Shown here in pieces: positions 29,041 through 41,927 of a DNA stretch of 64,000 bases; position 1 is the stretch's first letter, and the number at the start of each line of letters is the position of its first letter. Under the pieces are notes generated by a model. It worked only from the letters and a program-made list of their open reading frames with translations. It did no database searches and was not told the DNA's origin. Position numbers and translations under genes: made by a program. This DNA comes from Candidatus Kosakonia sp. 282A-S69 (GTDB lineage Bacteria; Pseudomonadota; Gammaproteobacteria; Enterobacterales; Enterobacteriaceae). The stretch covers positions 639,888 through 703,887 of the forward strand of contig NZ_JAROAU010000001.1 in NCBI RefSeq assembly GCF_029433855.1, written 5' to 3'.

Positions 29041-31815
29041 TTAACCAATCAGCCGGTGCGCTTCGCGCGCCACGTTGTCCATCTCGTCGAGGAGTTCGAG
29101 AAGCTCCGGCTCAAGATCTTCGGCGGGCACGCCGCTGCGCAACTGATGCTCAATCAAATGACAGAGCTTTTTCAGGCGGGGTACGCCGCTGTAGCCGCAG
29201 CTACCGTGCAGTTTATGAATTCCCTCCGCCAGCCCGCCTGGCGCTTCACCGACCAGCTGCTCTTCGACCATATTGCGGATCTCCGGCAGGAACTCGACCA
29301 GCATATGCAGCATATCGCGCGCCAAATCCGATTTTCCCGCCGCCTGGCGCAGGGCTAACTGCCAGTCAAGCGTCGTTTCATCATCCACGGTAATAACGGG
29401 CGGCGCCTGCTCTGTTTCCGGCTCCTGCGGCGTCAGCCATGCGCCGACGCTGTGGCCGGGCTTATAGCGCAGCAGCAGGTTACGCAGCTTCTCCTCCTCA
29501 ATCGGCTTCGCCAGGTAGTCATTCATCCCGGCGCTGAGCAGCTTCTCTTTCTGCCCGGCCATCGCATGGGCGGTGACGGCGACCACCGGCGTCTGCTGCT
29601 GGTGCGGCAGCTGGCGGATCAATTCGCAGGCGCGAATACCGTCCATGTCCGGCATCTGAATATCCATCAGCACCAGATCAAACTGCATCTGCTTCGCGCG
29701 CTCAAGAGCCTGCAGGCCACTTTCACACAGCTCCACCTGCTGAACCTGATCCTCAAGCAGGGCGCCAATCAGCTTCAGGTTGGCGGGGTTATCATCCACT
29801 GCCATCACCGACATCGGCAATTTGCTCTCATCCGGCGCGGGGAGCTCAGCCTGCCTCGTGATGCGGCAATACTCGGTTAACGCAGGCAGCAGACGCGTAG
29901 AGGTGAGCGGTTTGAGCAGACAGGCCGCTGCGCCATCCTGTTTGAGCGATTCGGCGTCAACCTGCGCGTGGCACGGCAGCGCCAGCAGCAGGTAGTCGGT
30001 CATTTCCGCGGCGCGTGCCAGGCGGTCATGCTGCATGCTCAGTGGCTCCCGTACGGTCACTGGAATTGCCATCAACAGCATGTCGTAGTGCGCCTGCGGC
30101 AGCGCGGAAAACGACGGGCTGTAGATCACTTCCAGCGGCGTTTCGCTCAGCACATCGAGCGTACACTGCGCCGCCGTCGCATTCGGCTCCACATAGGCCA
30201 GGCGCTTGCCGACCAGACAGCGGGTCGGCTGCATCTCGCTGATGGCGTTAGGGTTGAGATCGAGATTGATATGGAACCAGAAAGTCGATCCGCGATTGGG
30301 CTGGCTGTGGAAAGAGATATCGCCGCCCATCTCATTGACCAGCCGCTGGGTGATCACCAGCCCCAGCCCGGTGCCGCCGTGGCGACGCGAAATGCTGGCA
30401 TCCGCCTGACGAAACGCCTGGAAGAGCCGCGACTGATCGCGCTCCGGAATGCCGATGCCGGTATCGCGGATCTGCATCTCCACCTGCACTTTGTTATTAC
30501 TGATGGCGCGCTTCTCCACCACCACGTCGATATTGCCGTTTTCCGTAAACTTGATTGCGTTACCGACCAGGTTGGTGATCACCTGTTGCAGGCGCAGCGG
30601 ATCGCCGATCACGTTATCCGGCACATCGTTTTTGATATTCAGCGTCAGCTCCAGCCCCTTGTCATGGGCCGAATGCGCCAGCAGCGTCACCACCTCATCC
30701 AGCGTGCTGCGCAGCGGGAAGGGGATGCTTTCCAGAATCAGCTTGCCCGCTTCCAGCTTGGAAAAGTCGAGCACGTCATTGATGATCGCCAGCAGGTTAT
30801 TGGCTGAACGCTCAATGGTCAGCAGGTGGTCACGCTGGGTAGGGTTTAGCTCCGATTTCAGCGTCAGGCGGGTAAAGCCAATCACGCCATTCAGCGGCGT
30901 ACGCAGCTCGTGGGACATATTGGCGAGAAACTCGGATTTGATGCGTGCCGCTTCCTGAGCGCGTTTTTTCGCCAGATCCAGTTCGACGTTCTGGATCTCC
31001 ATCTGCTCCAGCGTTTCGCGCAGATCGGAGGTCGACTGGTCAATGTTGTGCTGCATCTCTTCGTGATAGGCCGCCAGCGACATTGCCATTGAGTTAATGC
31101 CGTTTTTCAGCATATCCAGCTCGCCAAGCATAAACCCTTCGACGCGGCTATCGAGCTGGCCGCGGCGGATCCGATCGACGGTATTGACCATATTGCGGAT
31201 CGGGCTTGTGACATCACGCATCAGCCGCCAGCCGAAAATCAGCGCGATGCCGATACAGAAGAGGATCATCAGGCTGGAGATAAAGATCTCTTTGTACTGC
31301 TGCAAACGTACCGATTTGAGATCCAGCTCCAGCGCCACATAGCCGAGCAGATTGTCGGTGATCTTATCCGCCGGTAGCGAAGAGCTGGCGGGTGCAAACC
31401 CTTCGGTGAGGATCGGTGTGCGCAGGATCATCACATCGCCGCGCCGGGTGACGCTCAGCTTGCGCGGAATGGGCTGATTAGCGGGCAGCTTGAGGGAGTC
31501 GCCCTCCAGTTGCAGGTTCGATGAGACGAAGAGCGCGTTCTTATTGTCGTAGATCGAGATGGCCCGCACGATATCGGAGTGACGCCGATGCAGGACGCTA
31601 ATCAGCTGGCCGATGGCGTCTTTATCCTGCAGCGTCATGCTGTATTCGCTGGAGACGGCCAGCGGCTCAATAATGCTGGCACCGGCGTCTTCAAGCTGAC
31701 GCTGCAAATCGTTATAGCGATGCACAACAAAAAAGATGCTGAGCAGCACACCGATAAGCACGGTGGGGGCCAGAATCAGAATCATCATGCGTGCGCGCAA
31801 GCTGTAGTTGGTCAT
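29041..31815 (-). CDS. barA: Hybrid sensor histidine kinase BarA
   Basis: BarA senses short-chain carboxylates and phosphorylates UvrY, which activates csrB and csrC. The 924-residue tripartite kinase (E. coli 918) has two membrane helices (about residues 10-31 and 177-197) around a periplasmic domain, then HAMP. The HisKA box [10 protein letters not shown] has His302, followed by HATPase motifs GIGIPERDQ and [10 protein letters not shown] degenerate pseudo-receiver precedes the true receiver with Asp in [13 protein letters not shown] (about 720), and a C-terminal HPt has His in [11 protein letters not shown]. It is divergent from rlmD. Its regulatory target csrB is 8 kb away. Confidence 0.97.
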   Translation of the reverse strand: MTNYSLRARMMILILAPTVLIGVLLSIFFVVHRYNDLQRQLEDAGASIIEPLAVSSEYSMTLQDKDAIGQLISVLHRRHSDIVRAISIYDNKNALFVSSNLQLEGDSLKLPANQPIPRKLSVTRRGDVMILRTPILTEGFAPASSSLPADKITDNLLGYVALELDLKSVRLQQYKEIFISSLMILFCIGIALIFGWRLMRDVTSPIRNMVNTVDRIRRGQLDSRVEGFMLGELDMLKNGINSMAMSLAAYHEEMQHNIDQSTSDLRETLEQMEIQNVELDLAKKRAQEAARIKSEFLANMSHELRTPLNGVIGFTRLTLKSELNPTQRDHLLTIERSANNLLAIINDVLDFSKLEAGKLILESIPFPLRSTLDEVVTLLAHSAHDKGLELTLNIKNDVPDNVIGDPLRLQQVITNLVGNAIKFTENGNIDVVVEKRAISNNKVQVEMQIRDTGIGIPERDQSRLFQAFRQADASISRRHGGTGLGLVITQRLVNEMGGDISFHSQPNRGSTFWFHINLDLNPNAISEMQPTRCLVGKRLAYVEPNATAAQCTLDVLSETPLEVIYSPSFSALPQAHYDMLLMAIPVTVREPLSMQHDRLARAAEMTDYLLLALPCHAQVDAESLKQDGAAACLLKPLTSTRLLPALTEYCRITRQAELPAPDESKLPMSVMAVDDNPANLKLIGALLEDQVQQVELCESGLQALERAKQMQFDLVLMDIQMPDMDGIRACELIRQLPHQQQTPVVAVTAHAMAGQKEKLLSAGMNDYLAKPIEEEKLRNLLLRYKPGHSVGAWLTPQEPETEQAPPVITVDDETTLDWQLALRQAAGKSDLARDMLHMLVEFLPEIRNMVEEQLVGEAPGGLAEGIHKLHGSCGYSGVPRLKKLCHLIEHQLRSGVPAEDLEPELLELLDEMDNVAREAHRLIG

Positions 31816-31872
31816 GGAATTCCGTTATGGGAGAATGGGCCCATTGATCAGTAATTGAGATTTTTCACCGCA

Positions 31873-33174
31873 ATGGCGCAATTCTACTCTGCAAAACGAC
31901 GAGTGACGACTCGTCAAAAAATAACCGTAACAGTAAACGACCTTGACCCGTTTGGGCAGGGGGTGGCGCGTCATAATGGTAAAGCGCTGTTTATTCCCGG
32001 TTTGTTACCCGCAGAGAGGGCGGAAATTATCCTCAAAGAGGAGAAGCGCCAGTTTGCCCGCGGCGAAGTGAGCCGTCGCCTGAACGACAGCCCGGAGCGC
32101 GTAGCGCCGCGCTGCCCGCACTTTGGCGTCTGCGGCGGCTGCCAGCAGCAGCACGCCAGCATTGAGCTGCAACAGCGCAGCAAACGCGCCGCGCTGGCGC
32201 GCCTGATGAAGCAGGACGTAGACGATGTTATCGCCGGCGAGCCGTGGGGATACCGCCGCCGCGCACGCTTAAGCCTGAGCTGGCAGCCGAAAGCGCAGCG
32301 TCTGGAAATGGGTTTTCGCAAAGCGGGCGAGAGCGATATCGTCAATGTCACACAATGCCCGGTGCTGGTGCCCCGTCTTGAAGCACTGCTCACGCCACTG
32401 CGCGACTGCCTGGCTGAATTAAGCGGCGTTCGCCAGTTAGGGCATGTCGAACTGGTCGAGGCGGATAATGGTCCGCTGATGGTGCTGCGCCACACCGCGC
32501 CGTTAAACGCCGCCGACAGAGCAAAACTGGAACGCTTTTCGCATTCCCATCATCTTGCGCTTTATCTCGCGCCGCAAAGCGATATTGTTGAGCAGATCAC
32601 TGGTCAGACTCCCTGCTACGCTTCTGACGGGCTACCCTTACACTTCAGCCCGCGGGATTTTATCCAGGTCAATGATGGCGTAAATCAGCAGATGGTCGCC
32701 CGCGCGCTGGCGTGGCTCGATGTGCAGCCGCAGGACCGCATTCTCGATCTCTTCTGTGGGATGGGAAACTTCACGTTGCCGCTGGCGAAGCGCGCAGCAG
32801 AGGTGGTTGGCGTGGAGGGCGTTGCTGAACTGGTGGCAAAGGGGCAGGAGAACGCACAACAGAATGGTTTGCACAATGTGACATTCTTTCATGAAAATCT
32901 GGAGGAAGATGTTACAAAACAGCCGTGGGCGAGCCGTGGGTTTGACAAAGTTCTGCTCGACCCTGCGCGTGCGGGGGCGGCGGGTGTCATGCAGCATATT
33001 CTAAAATTGTCGCCGGGCCGGGTGGTTTACGTCTCCTGTAATCCCGCCACGCTTGCACGCGACAGTGAAGCGCTGCTGAGTGCGGGATACCAGATTGAGC
33101 GGCTGGCGATGCTGGACATGTTCCCGCACACTGGCCACCTGGAATCGATGGTGTTGTTTGTGAAACACAAATAA
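31873..33174 (+). CDS. rlmD: 23S rRNA m5U1939 methyltransferase RlmD
   Basis: RlmD methylates U1939 of 23S rRNA. The 433-residue protein has an N-terminal TRAM domain ([30 protein letters not shown]), the [4Fe-4S] ligand motif [10 protein letters not shown], and a SAM domain with [14 protein letters not shown]. The catalytic Cys lies in [14 protein letters not shown]. The start at 31873 ([10 protein letters not shown]) matches E. coli; an upstream in-frame start adds six residues only. relA follows 52 bases later. Confidence 0.95.
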   Translation: MAQFYSAKRRVTTRQKITVTVNDLDPFGQGVARHNGKALFIPGLLPAERAEIILKEEKRQFARGEVSRRLNDSPERVAPRCPHFGVCGGCQQQHASIELQQRSKRAALARLMKQDVDDVIAGEPWGYRRRARLSLSWQPKAQRLEMGFRKAGESDIVNVTQCPVLVPRLEALLTPLRDCLAELSGVRQLGHVELVEADNGPLMVLRHTAPLNAADRAKLERFSHSHHLALYLAPQSDIVEQITGQTPCYASDGLPLHFSPRDFIQVNDGVNQQMVARALAWLDVQPQDRILDLFCGMGNFTLPLAKRAAEVVGVEGVAELVAKGQENAQQNGLHNVTFFHENLEEDVTKQPWASRGFDKVLLDPARAGAAGVMQHILKLSPGRVVYVSCNPATLARDSEALLSAGYQIERLAMLDMFPHTGHLESMVLFVKHK

Positions 33175-33226
33175 TTAATTTCGGCTTGCCGAATTCGGCA
33201 GGCCCGGTCCCTGAAAGGAGAGGACA

Positions 33227-35464
33227 ATGGTTGCGGTACGCAGTGCGCATTTGAACAAAGCGGGTGAATTCGATCCGGCCAAATGGATCGCCAGTCTGGG
33301 CATTACCAGTCAGCCGTCGTGTGAACGCTTAACCGAAACCTGGGCTTATTGTCTGCGTCAAACTCAAGGGCATCCGCAGGCGGAGATCCTGCTTTCACGC
33401 GGTATCGAGATGGTGGAGATCCTCTCGATGCTGAGTATGGATACCGACACGCTGCGCGCCGCGTTGCTCTTTCCGCTCGCCGATGCGGAAGTGGTCAGCG
33501 AAGAGGTGCTGCGTGAAAACGTCGGTAAAGCGGTGGTTGAGCTGATCCACGGCGTGCGCGACATGGCCGCCATCCGCCAGTTAAAAGCGACTCATACCGA
33601 TTCCGTCTCCTCCGAACAGGTGGATAACGTCCGCCGCATGCTGCTGGCAATGGTGGATGATTTCCGCTGTGTGGTCATCAAGCTCGCTGAACGTATCGCC
33701 CATCTGCGCGAAGTGAAAGATGCGCCGGAAGATGAGCGCGTACTGGCAGCGAAAGAGTGTACCAACATCTACGCGCCGCTGGCGAACCGCTTAGGTATCG
33801 GTCAGCTGAAGTGGGAGCTGGAGGATTACTGCTTCCGCTACCTGCACCCGGAAGAGTACAAACGCATCGCCAAACTGCTGCACGAGCGCCGCATCGATCG
33901 CGAACACTACATTGATGAGTTTGTCGGCCACCTGCGCGCCGAGATGAAGACCGAAGGCGTGAAAGCCGAAGTGTATGGCCGCCCGAAACATATCTACAGC
34001 ATCTGGCGCAAGATGCAGAAAAAGCACCTCGCATTCGACGAGCTGTTTGATGTCCGTGCCGTGCGTATCGTCGCTGAACGGTTGCAGGATTGCTACGCCG
34101 CGCTGGGGATTGTGCATACCCACTATCGCCATCTGCCGGATGAGTTTGACGACTATGTCGCTAACCCGAAACCGAACGGCTACCAGTCCATCCATACTGT
34201 TGTTCTGGGGCCGGGCGGTAAAACCGTTGAGATCCAGATCCGTACCCGCCAGATGCACGAAGATGCCGAACTCGGCGTTGCCGCGCACTGGAAGTACAAA
34301 GAGGGCACCGCGACGGCGACGGGTGCGCGTTCCGCCCATGAAGATCGCATCGCCTGGCTGCGTAAGCTGATCGCCTGGCAGGAGGAGATGGCAGACTCCG
34401 GCGAGATGCTCGACGAGGTGCGCAGCCAGGTCTTTGATGACCGGGTCTACGTCTTTACGCCAAAAGGGGATGTGGTAGACCTGCCCGCTGGCTCCACGCC
34501 GCTGGATTTCGCTTACCATATTCACAGCGATGTTGGTCACCGCTGCATCGGCGCGAAAATCAGCGGTCGCATCGTGCCCTTTACCTATCAGCTGCAGATG
34601 GGCGATCAGATTGAGATCATCACCCAGAAGCAGCCGAACCCCAGCCGCGACTGGCTCAACCCGAACCTCGGCTATGTCACTACCAGCCGCGGGCGCTCGA
34701 AAATTCACGCCTGGTTCCGCAAGCAGGATCGCGACAAGAACATTCTTGCCGGTCGCCAGATCCTCGACGACGAGCTGGCGCACCTCGGTATCAGCCTGAA
34801 AGAGGCAGAAAAGCACCTGCTGCCGCGCTACAACTTCAACGAGCTGGACGAGCTGCTGGCGGCGATTGGCGGCGGCGATATTCGCCTCAACCAGATGGTC
34901 AACTTCCTGCAGGCGCAGTTCAACAAGCCGAGCGCCGAGGAGCAGGATGCCGCTGCGCTCAAGCAGCTGCAGCAGAAAACCTATGCGCCGCAGAACCGCA
35001 GTAAAGATAACGGTCGCGTGGTGGTCGAAGGGGTCGGCAACCTGATGCACCACATTGCGCGCTGCTGCCAGCCCATCCCGGGCGACGAAATCGTCGGTTT
35101 TATCACCCAGGGGCGCGGTATCTCGATTCACCGCGCCGACTGCGATCAGCTGGAAGAGCTGCGCAATGTCGCACCGGAGCGCATCGTTGATGCCGTGTGG
35201 GGCGAAAGCTACTCGGCGGGCTACTCGCTGGTGGTGCGCGTCACGGCAAACGATCGCAGCGGGCTGCTGCGTGATATCACGACCATTCTCGCCAATGAAA
35301 AGGTCAATGTGCTGGGCGTTGCCAGCCGCAGCGATACCCGCGAGCAGCTGGCGACCATCGATATGAATATTGAGATCTACAACCTGCAGGTGCTGGGCCG
35401 CGTGCTTGGCAAACTGAATCAGGTGCCTGACGTTATTGACGCCCGCCGCCTGCACGGCGGCTGA
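33227..35464 (+). CDS. relA: GTP pyrophosphokinase RelA
   Basis: RelA makes (p)ppGpp on stalled ribosomes. The 745-residue protein (E. coli 744) has a degenerate hydrolase domain, with LLFPLADAE in place of the catalytic His-Asp motif of SpoT, so it should be synthetase only. The synthetase domain includes GRPKHIYSIWRKMQKK and FDVRAVRIV, followed by TGS (VYVFTPKGDVVDLPAGSTPLDFAYHIHSD), zinc-finger-like HHIARCCQPIPGD and the C-terminal ACT domain. AAAGGAGAGGAC precedes the ATG. An intrinsic terminator follows where E. coli has mazEF. Confidence 0.97.
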   Translation: MVAVRSAHLNKAGEFDPAKWIASLGITSQPSCERLTETWAYCLRQTQGHPQAEILLSRGIEMVEILSMLSMDTDTLRAALLFPLADAEVVSEEVLRENVGKAVVELIHGVRDMAAIRQLKATHTDSVSSEQVDNVRRMLLAMVDDFRCVVIKLAERIAHLREVKDAPEDERVLAAKECTNIYAPLANRLGIGQLKWELEDYCFRYLHPEEYKRIAKLLHERRIDREHYIDEFVGHLRAEMKTEGVKAEVYGRPKHIYSIWRKMQKKHLAFDELFDVRAVRIVAERLQDCYAALGIVHTHYRHLPDEFDDYVANPKPNGYQSIHTVVLGPGGKTVEIQIRTRQMHEDAELGVAAHWKYKEGTATATGARSAHEDRIAWLRKLIAWQEEMADSGEMLDEVRSQVFDDRVYVFTPKGDVVDLPAGSTPLDFAYHIHSDVGHRCIGAKISGRIVPFTYQLQMGDQIEIITQKQPNPSRDWLNPNLGYVTTSRGRSKIHAWFRKQDRDKNILAGRQILDDELAHLGISLKEAEKHLLPRYNFNELDELLAAIGGGDIRLNQMVNFLQAQFNKPSAEEQDAAALKQLQQKTYAPQNRSKDNGRVVVEGVGNLMHHIARCCQPIPGDEIVGFITQGRGISIHRADCDQLEELRNVAPERIVDAVWGESYSAGYSLVVRVTANDRSGLLRDITTILANEKVNVLGVASRSDTREQLATIDMNIEIYNLQVLGRVLGKLNQVPDVIDARRLHGG

Positions 35465-35477
35465 TCGTCTCTTCACC

Positions 35478-35510
35478 CGATCCTCTCCGGCAGGGGAGGA
35501 TCGCTTTTTA
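35478..35510 (+). terminator. Intrinsic terminator after relA
   Basis: An 11-bp stem CGATCCTCTCC/GGGGAGGATCG with a GGCA loop is followed by CTTTTT. It lies 14 bases after the relA stop. mazG begins 14 bases beyond it, so mazG may depend on readthrough or a promoter inside this area. Confidence 0.85.
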
Positions 35511-35523
35511 GCAAGGATTTTTC

Positions 35524-36315
35524 ATGACACAAATCGAGCGTCTGCTCGGGATCATGCAACGGCTGCGCGACCCGCAAACCGGCTGCCCGTGGGACAAAGA
35601 GCAGACTTATGCCACCATCGCGCCCTATACGCTGGAAGAGACTTACGAAGTGCTCGACGCCATTTCACGCGAAGACTTCGACGATCTGCGCGGCGAGCTG
35701 GGCGATCTGCTCTTCCAGGTGGTCTTCTACGCGCAGATGGCACAGGAAGAGGGGCGTTTTGACTTCAACGATATCTGCGCCGCTATCAGCGACAAGCTGG
35801 AGCGCCGACACCCGCATATCTTTGGCGATGCACAGGCGGGTAACAGCGCAGAAGTGCTTGAGCGCTGGGAGCAGATCAAAACCGCCGAGCGGGCAGAGAA
35901 AGCGCAGCACTCGGCGCTGGATGATATTCCCCACAGCCTGCCGGCGCTGATGCGTGCCCATAAGATCCAGAAGCGCTGCTCAACCGTCGGTTTTGACTGG
36001 ACCACCATCGGTCCGGTGCTCGACAAAGTGTATGAAGAGATCGATGAAGTGATGGACGAAGCCAAACAGGCGGTTGTCGATCAGGCGCGCGTGGAAGAGG
36101 AGATGGGCGATCTGCTTTTCGCGACGGTAAATCTCTCCCGGCATCTGGGCGTCAAAGCGGAAGTGGCGCTGCAAAAAGCGAACCTCAAATTTGAGCGTCG
36201 CTTTCGCGAAGTTGAACGTCTGGTGCAGGCGCGTGGGCTGGAAATGACCGGCGTAGATTTGGAAACAATGGAAACTATCTGGCAGCAGGTAAAGCGCCAG
36301 GAACATGATCTTTAA
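35524..36315 (+). CDS. mazG: Nucleoside triphosphate pyrophosphohydrolase MazG
   Basis: MazG hydrolyses NTPs to NMP and pyrophosphate, and in E. coli it lowers ppGpp during starvation. The 263-residue protein has two MazG domains: N-terminal LRDPQTGCPWDKEQTYATIAPYTLEETYEV and DDLRGELGDLLFQVVFYA, and C-terminal EEIDEVMDEAKQ and EEEMGDLLFATVNLSRHLGV with EExxE/ED metal ligands. In E. coli it shares an operon with mazEF, but no toxin-antitoxin genes precede it here. Confidence 0.96.
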   Translation: MTQIERLLGIMQRLRDPQTGCPWDKEQTYATIAPYTLEETYEVLDAISREDFDDLRGELGDLLFQVVFYAQMAQEEGRFDFNDICAAISDKLERRHPHIFGDAQAGNSAEVLERWEQIKTAERAEKAQHSALDDIPHSLPALMRAHKIQKRCSTVGFDWTTIGPVLDKVYEEIDEVMDEAKQAVVDQARVEEEMGDLLFATVNLSRHLGVKAEVALQKANLKFERRFREVERLVQARGLEMTGVDLETMETIWQQVKRQEHDL

Positions 36316-39681
<3,366 letters not shown>

Positions 39682-39704
39682 TCCCTGCGCGTTGGTCTTA
39701 GAGA

Positions 39705-39735
39705 AATGCCAGTCGAATGACTGGCATTTTTTTTA
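39705..39735 (+). terminator. Strong terminator after eno
   Basis: A perfect 10-bp stem AATGCCAGTC/GACTGGCATT with GAAT loop is followed by a run of T. The T tract overlaps the stop codon of the convergent reductase gene. Confidence 0.93.
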
Positions 39736-40842
39736 CTTAAAATCGACTTCCATCTGCTGCGGTATGGTCAAACCGCGCGTCGTCTGCACGCAGCGGGCGA
39801 TATAGTCGGTGAAGCGCGGCGGCTTCGGCATCCCCAGGCTCAGCAACTTATCGTTACTGAAGCGCACGTTGAGCGTCGCGAAGGCACCATATAACCGCAT
39901 CGCTTTCAGCATCAGGCGCTCATTGCACGGTCCGAAGATAGTCTTCAGCTCACGACGCATCTTCACCAGCGTTTCATAGCTCACCTGCGCGTAGTTATCG
40001 GCAACGGGGGCTTTCTCCAGCGCCTGTGCCATCGCGCTGTCGATATCCGCAAAACGCACGCTGTTCTCTTCTCCGGCGGAAATATGCACCACTTCCCCAT
40101 GCGCTATCGCTTTCTCCAGCAGCATCAGCAGGGCGTCAGCACAGTAATCAACCGGGATCACATCTACGCGATCCTCCAGCGAGCACATAAATTTTTGCAG
40201 CATCAGCCCCATACTGAAGACCCAGAAAATACTGGTCGACGGCTGGCAGCCGTGGCACGTATGGCCAACCACGATGGAGGGGCGGGCGATAACCAGCGGC
40301 AGCTGCGGGCAGTGCTGTCGCATCAGTTGCTCAATGGTCGATTTGGAGTGGGTATACGCCACAAGGTGCTCCGCGTTTTCACGGAACTCTGCGCTCTCGG
40401 CCACCAGCGAATCCGGCTCCGGGGTACACGACATCGCCGTGCCAACATGCAGGAAACGCTGCAAGCCCGTCACCTGCGCCATCCGGCGCGCGAAGGCGAG
40501 CGTCCCCTCCACGTTCACTTTCCAGATCAGAGGATTATTGCCAAATGACGCCACCGCCGCGCAGTTCACAACATGGGTCACGTGATCAAGGCGCGGATCG
40601 TCGAGAAAATTCTCCGGCTCGCCCAAATCACCGCAAAGGATCTGCCCGGCGGTGAGGGCGGCAAGCTGCGCCTCGCTGAGATTGAATTTGCGCATATTAC
40701 TGACAATGCGCGCCAGCCCGGTTTCGCGATCGGCGGCGCGCACCAGCAACAGTAAATTGACCTTTTCATTACGCTGCAGGATTTTTTCTAATACTGCCCC
40801 GCCCAGAAAACCCGTTGCGCCCGTTATTAATAGTGTGGTCAT
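39733..40842 (-). CDS. NAD-binding extended SDR, thioester-reductase/male-sterility-like
   Basis: The 369-residue protein has an N-terminal Rossmann fold (LLITGATGFLGGAVLEKIL, residues about 4-22), LLVRA, and a YxxxK active site in YTHSKSTIEQLM. This layout fits the NAD_binding_4 group that includes fatty acyl reductases and carboxylic acid reductase C-terminal domains. No adenylation or carrier domain is attached, so a free acyl-CoA or acyl-ACP substrate is possible. It is not a standard neighbour of eno in E. coli. A long AT-rich region lies upstream. Function not recognised further. Confidence 0.72.
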   Translation of the reverse strand: MTTLLITGATGFLGGAVLEKILQRNEKVNLLLLVRAADRETGLARIVSNMRKFNLSEAQLAALTAGQILCGDLGEPENFLDDPRLDHVTHVVNCAAVASFGNNPLIWKVNVEGTLAFARRMAQVTGLQRFLHVGTAMSCTPEPDSLVAESAEFRENAEHLVAYTHSKSTIEQLMRQHCPQLPLVIARPSIVVGHTCHGCQPSTSIFWVFSMGLMLQKFMCSLEDRVDVIPVDYCADALLMLLEKAIAHGEVVHISAGEENSVRFADIDSAMAQALEKAPVADNYAQVSYETLVKMRRELKTIFGPCNERLMLKAMRLYGAFATLNVRFSNDKLLSLGMPKPPRFTDYIARCVQTTRGLTIPQQMEVDFK

Positions 40843-41237
40843 GCGTGCTATCCCATTATGGTTGAATGGGCGGATTGTAGGAGCAGAAAAGTAAACGCCA
40901 GATAAATAAATGCGCGGCGTAAAAAGGCGAAAATTAAGCTTAATTTAAGGAAAGTGTTGCGGGGGATTTTTATAGGACAGCGAAGCCGGGTAAAAAATCC
41001 GGACAAAATAATTAAATTATTTATCTCTTTGATTTTTATGTTAATTAATTGGTTTTTGTGCGCGTGAAATAAAAGTGTAAAACAATTCAAAATGTAAAAT
41101 AAATAATCTCCGGTTACATCCTTTTTCCCCTTTAAAAATCATATTAGACGATTCGCATGCGCTAATTGCGGGCAGGCACTTTCGCTTTTAACGACAATAC
41201 TAAAGATATCATTAAAAAGTCAGAGGGAGGCCGACAG
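40843..41237. promoter_or_regulatory. AT-rich divergent region between reductase and NanE-like gene
   Basis: This 395-bp stretch has no gene and is markedly AT-rich against GC-rich neighbours. It contains the 16-bp perfect palindrome AAATTAAGCTTAATTT at 40931-40946, AT tracts around 41005-41035 and 41085-41105, and GATTCGCATGCGCTAAT near 41149-41165. It is a candidate H-NS-bound regulatory region for both divergent genes; the regulators are unknown. Confidence 0.45.
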
Positions 41238-41927
41238 ATGTTAGAGCACATCAAAGGCAAGCTGGTAGTCTCATGCCAGGCGCTGGAAAATGAGCCGCTA
41301 CACAGCCCGTTTATTATGGCGAAGATGGCGCTGGCAGCCGCAGAGGGTGGCGCGTCGGCAATTCGGGCGAATAGCGTGGTCGATATTCAGGCCATCAGGC
41401 AGCAGGTCGCGCTGCCGGTGATTGGACTTTTAAAGCGTGACTATCCCGATAGCGAAGTGTTTATCACGCCTACGCTGCGCGAAGTCGATGAGTTAATGGC
41501 CGCCGCACCAGAGATGATTGCGCTTGATGCGACGCAGCGCCCGCGCCCCGGCGGAAAAACGCTCGCGCAACTGGTCGCCGGGATCCGCGCCCGCTGGCCC
41601 GCGCTACTGCTGATGGCGGATATCGCCAGCGTTGAAGAGGCAGTAATAGCAGAAGCGCTGGGTTTCGACTGCGTCGGTACCACGCTGTATGGTTATACGG
41701 CGCAGACAAAGGGGCATATGCTGCCGGAGGAGGACTTCGCGCTACTCAAAATGGTGCTGGCGGCAGTCACCATTCCGGTGATTGCTGAAGGGAATGTTGA
41801 CACCCCCGCGCGCGCGGCGCGCTGCCTGGCGCTCGGTGCGCATGCGGTGGTGGTGGGCGGGGCAATTACACGTCCGCAGCAGATCACGCGCCGTTTTTGC
41901 GATGCCCTCAACTCACCAGCTGTCTGA
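41238..41927 (+). CDS. NanE-family N-acylglucosamine-6-phosphate 2-epimerase
   Basis: The 229-residue protein has the NanE length and motifs: KLVVSCQALENEPL, VIGLLKRDYPDSEVFITP (catalytic Lys), MIALDATQRPRP, VGTTLYGYT and VIAEGNVDTP (catalytic Glu). NanE makes N-acetylglucosamine-6-P from N-acetylmannosamine-6-P. No nanA, nanK or nanT is near, so this is an orphan copy. GGGAGG lies 8 bases before the ATG at 41238. Its last 15 bases overlap the convergent ygcG gene. It might act on another 2-acylamino sugar phosphate. Confidence 0.85.
   Translation: MLEHIKGKLVVSCQALENEPLHSPFIMAKMALAAAEGGASAIRANSVVDIQAIRQQVALPVIGLLKRDYPDSEVFITPTLREVDELMAAAPEMIALDATQRPRPGGKTLAQLVAGIRARWPALLLMADIASVEEAVIAEALGFDCVGTTLYGYTAQTKGHMLPEEDFALLKMVLAAVTIPVIAEGNVDTPARAARCLALGAHAVVVGGAITRPQQITRRFCDALNSPAV

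Noticed and set aside
33791-35476. 561-codon open frame antisense to relA
   Set aside because: It mirrors the relA coding frame exactly within its bounds, has no ribosome site or recognisable domain, and open antisense frames are expected in GC-rich coding sequence.
40931-40946. Insertion-sequence end at the AAATTAAGCTTAATTT palindrome
   Set aside because: No transposase, paired inverted repeat or target duplication is seen nearby.
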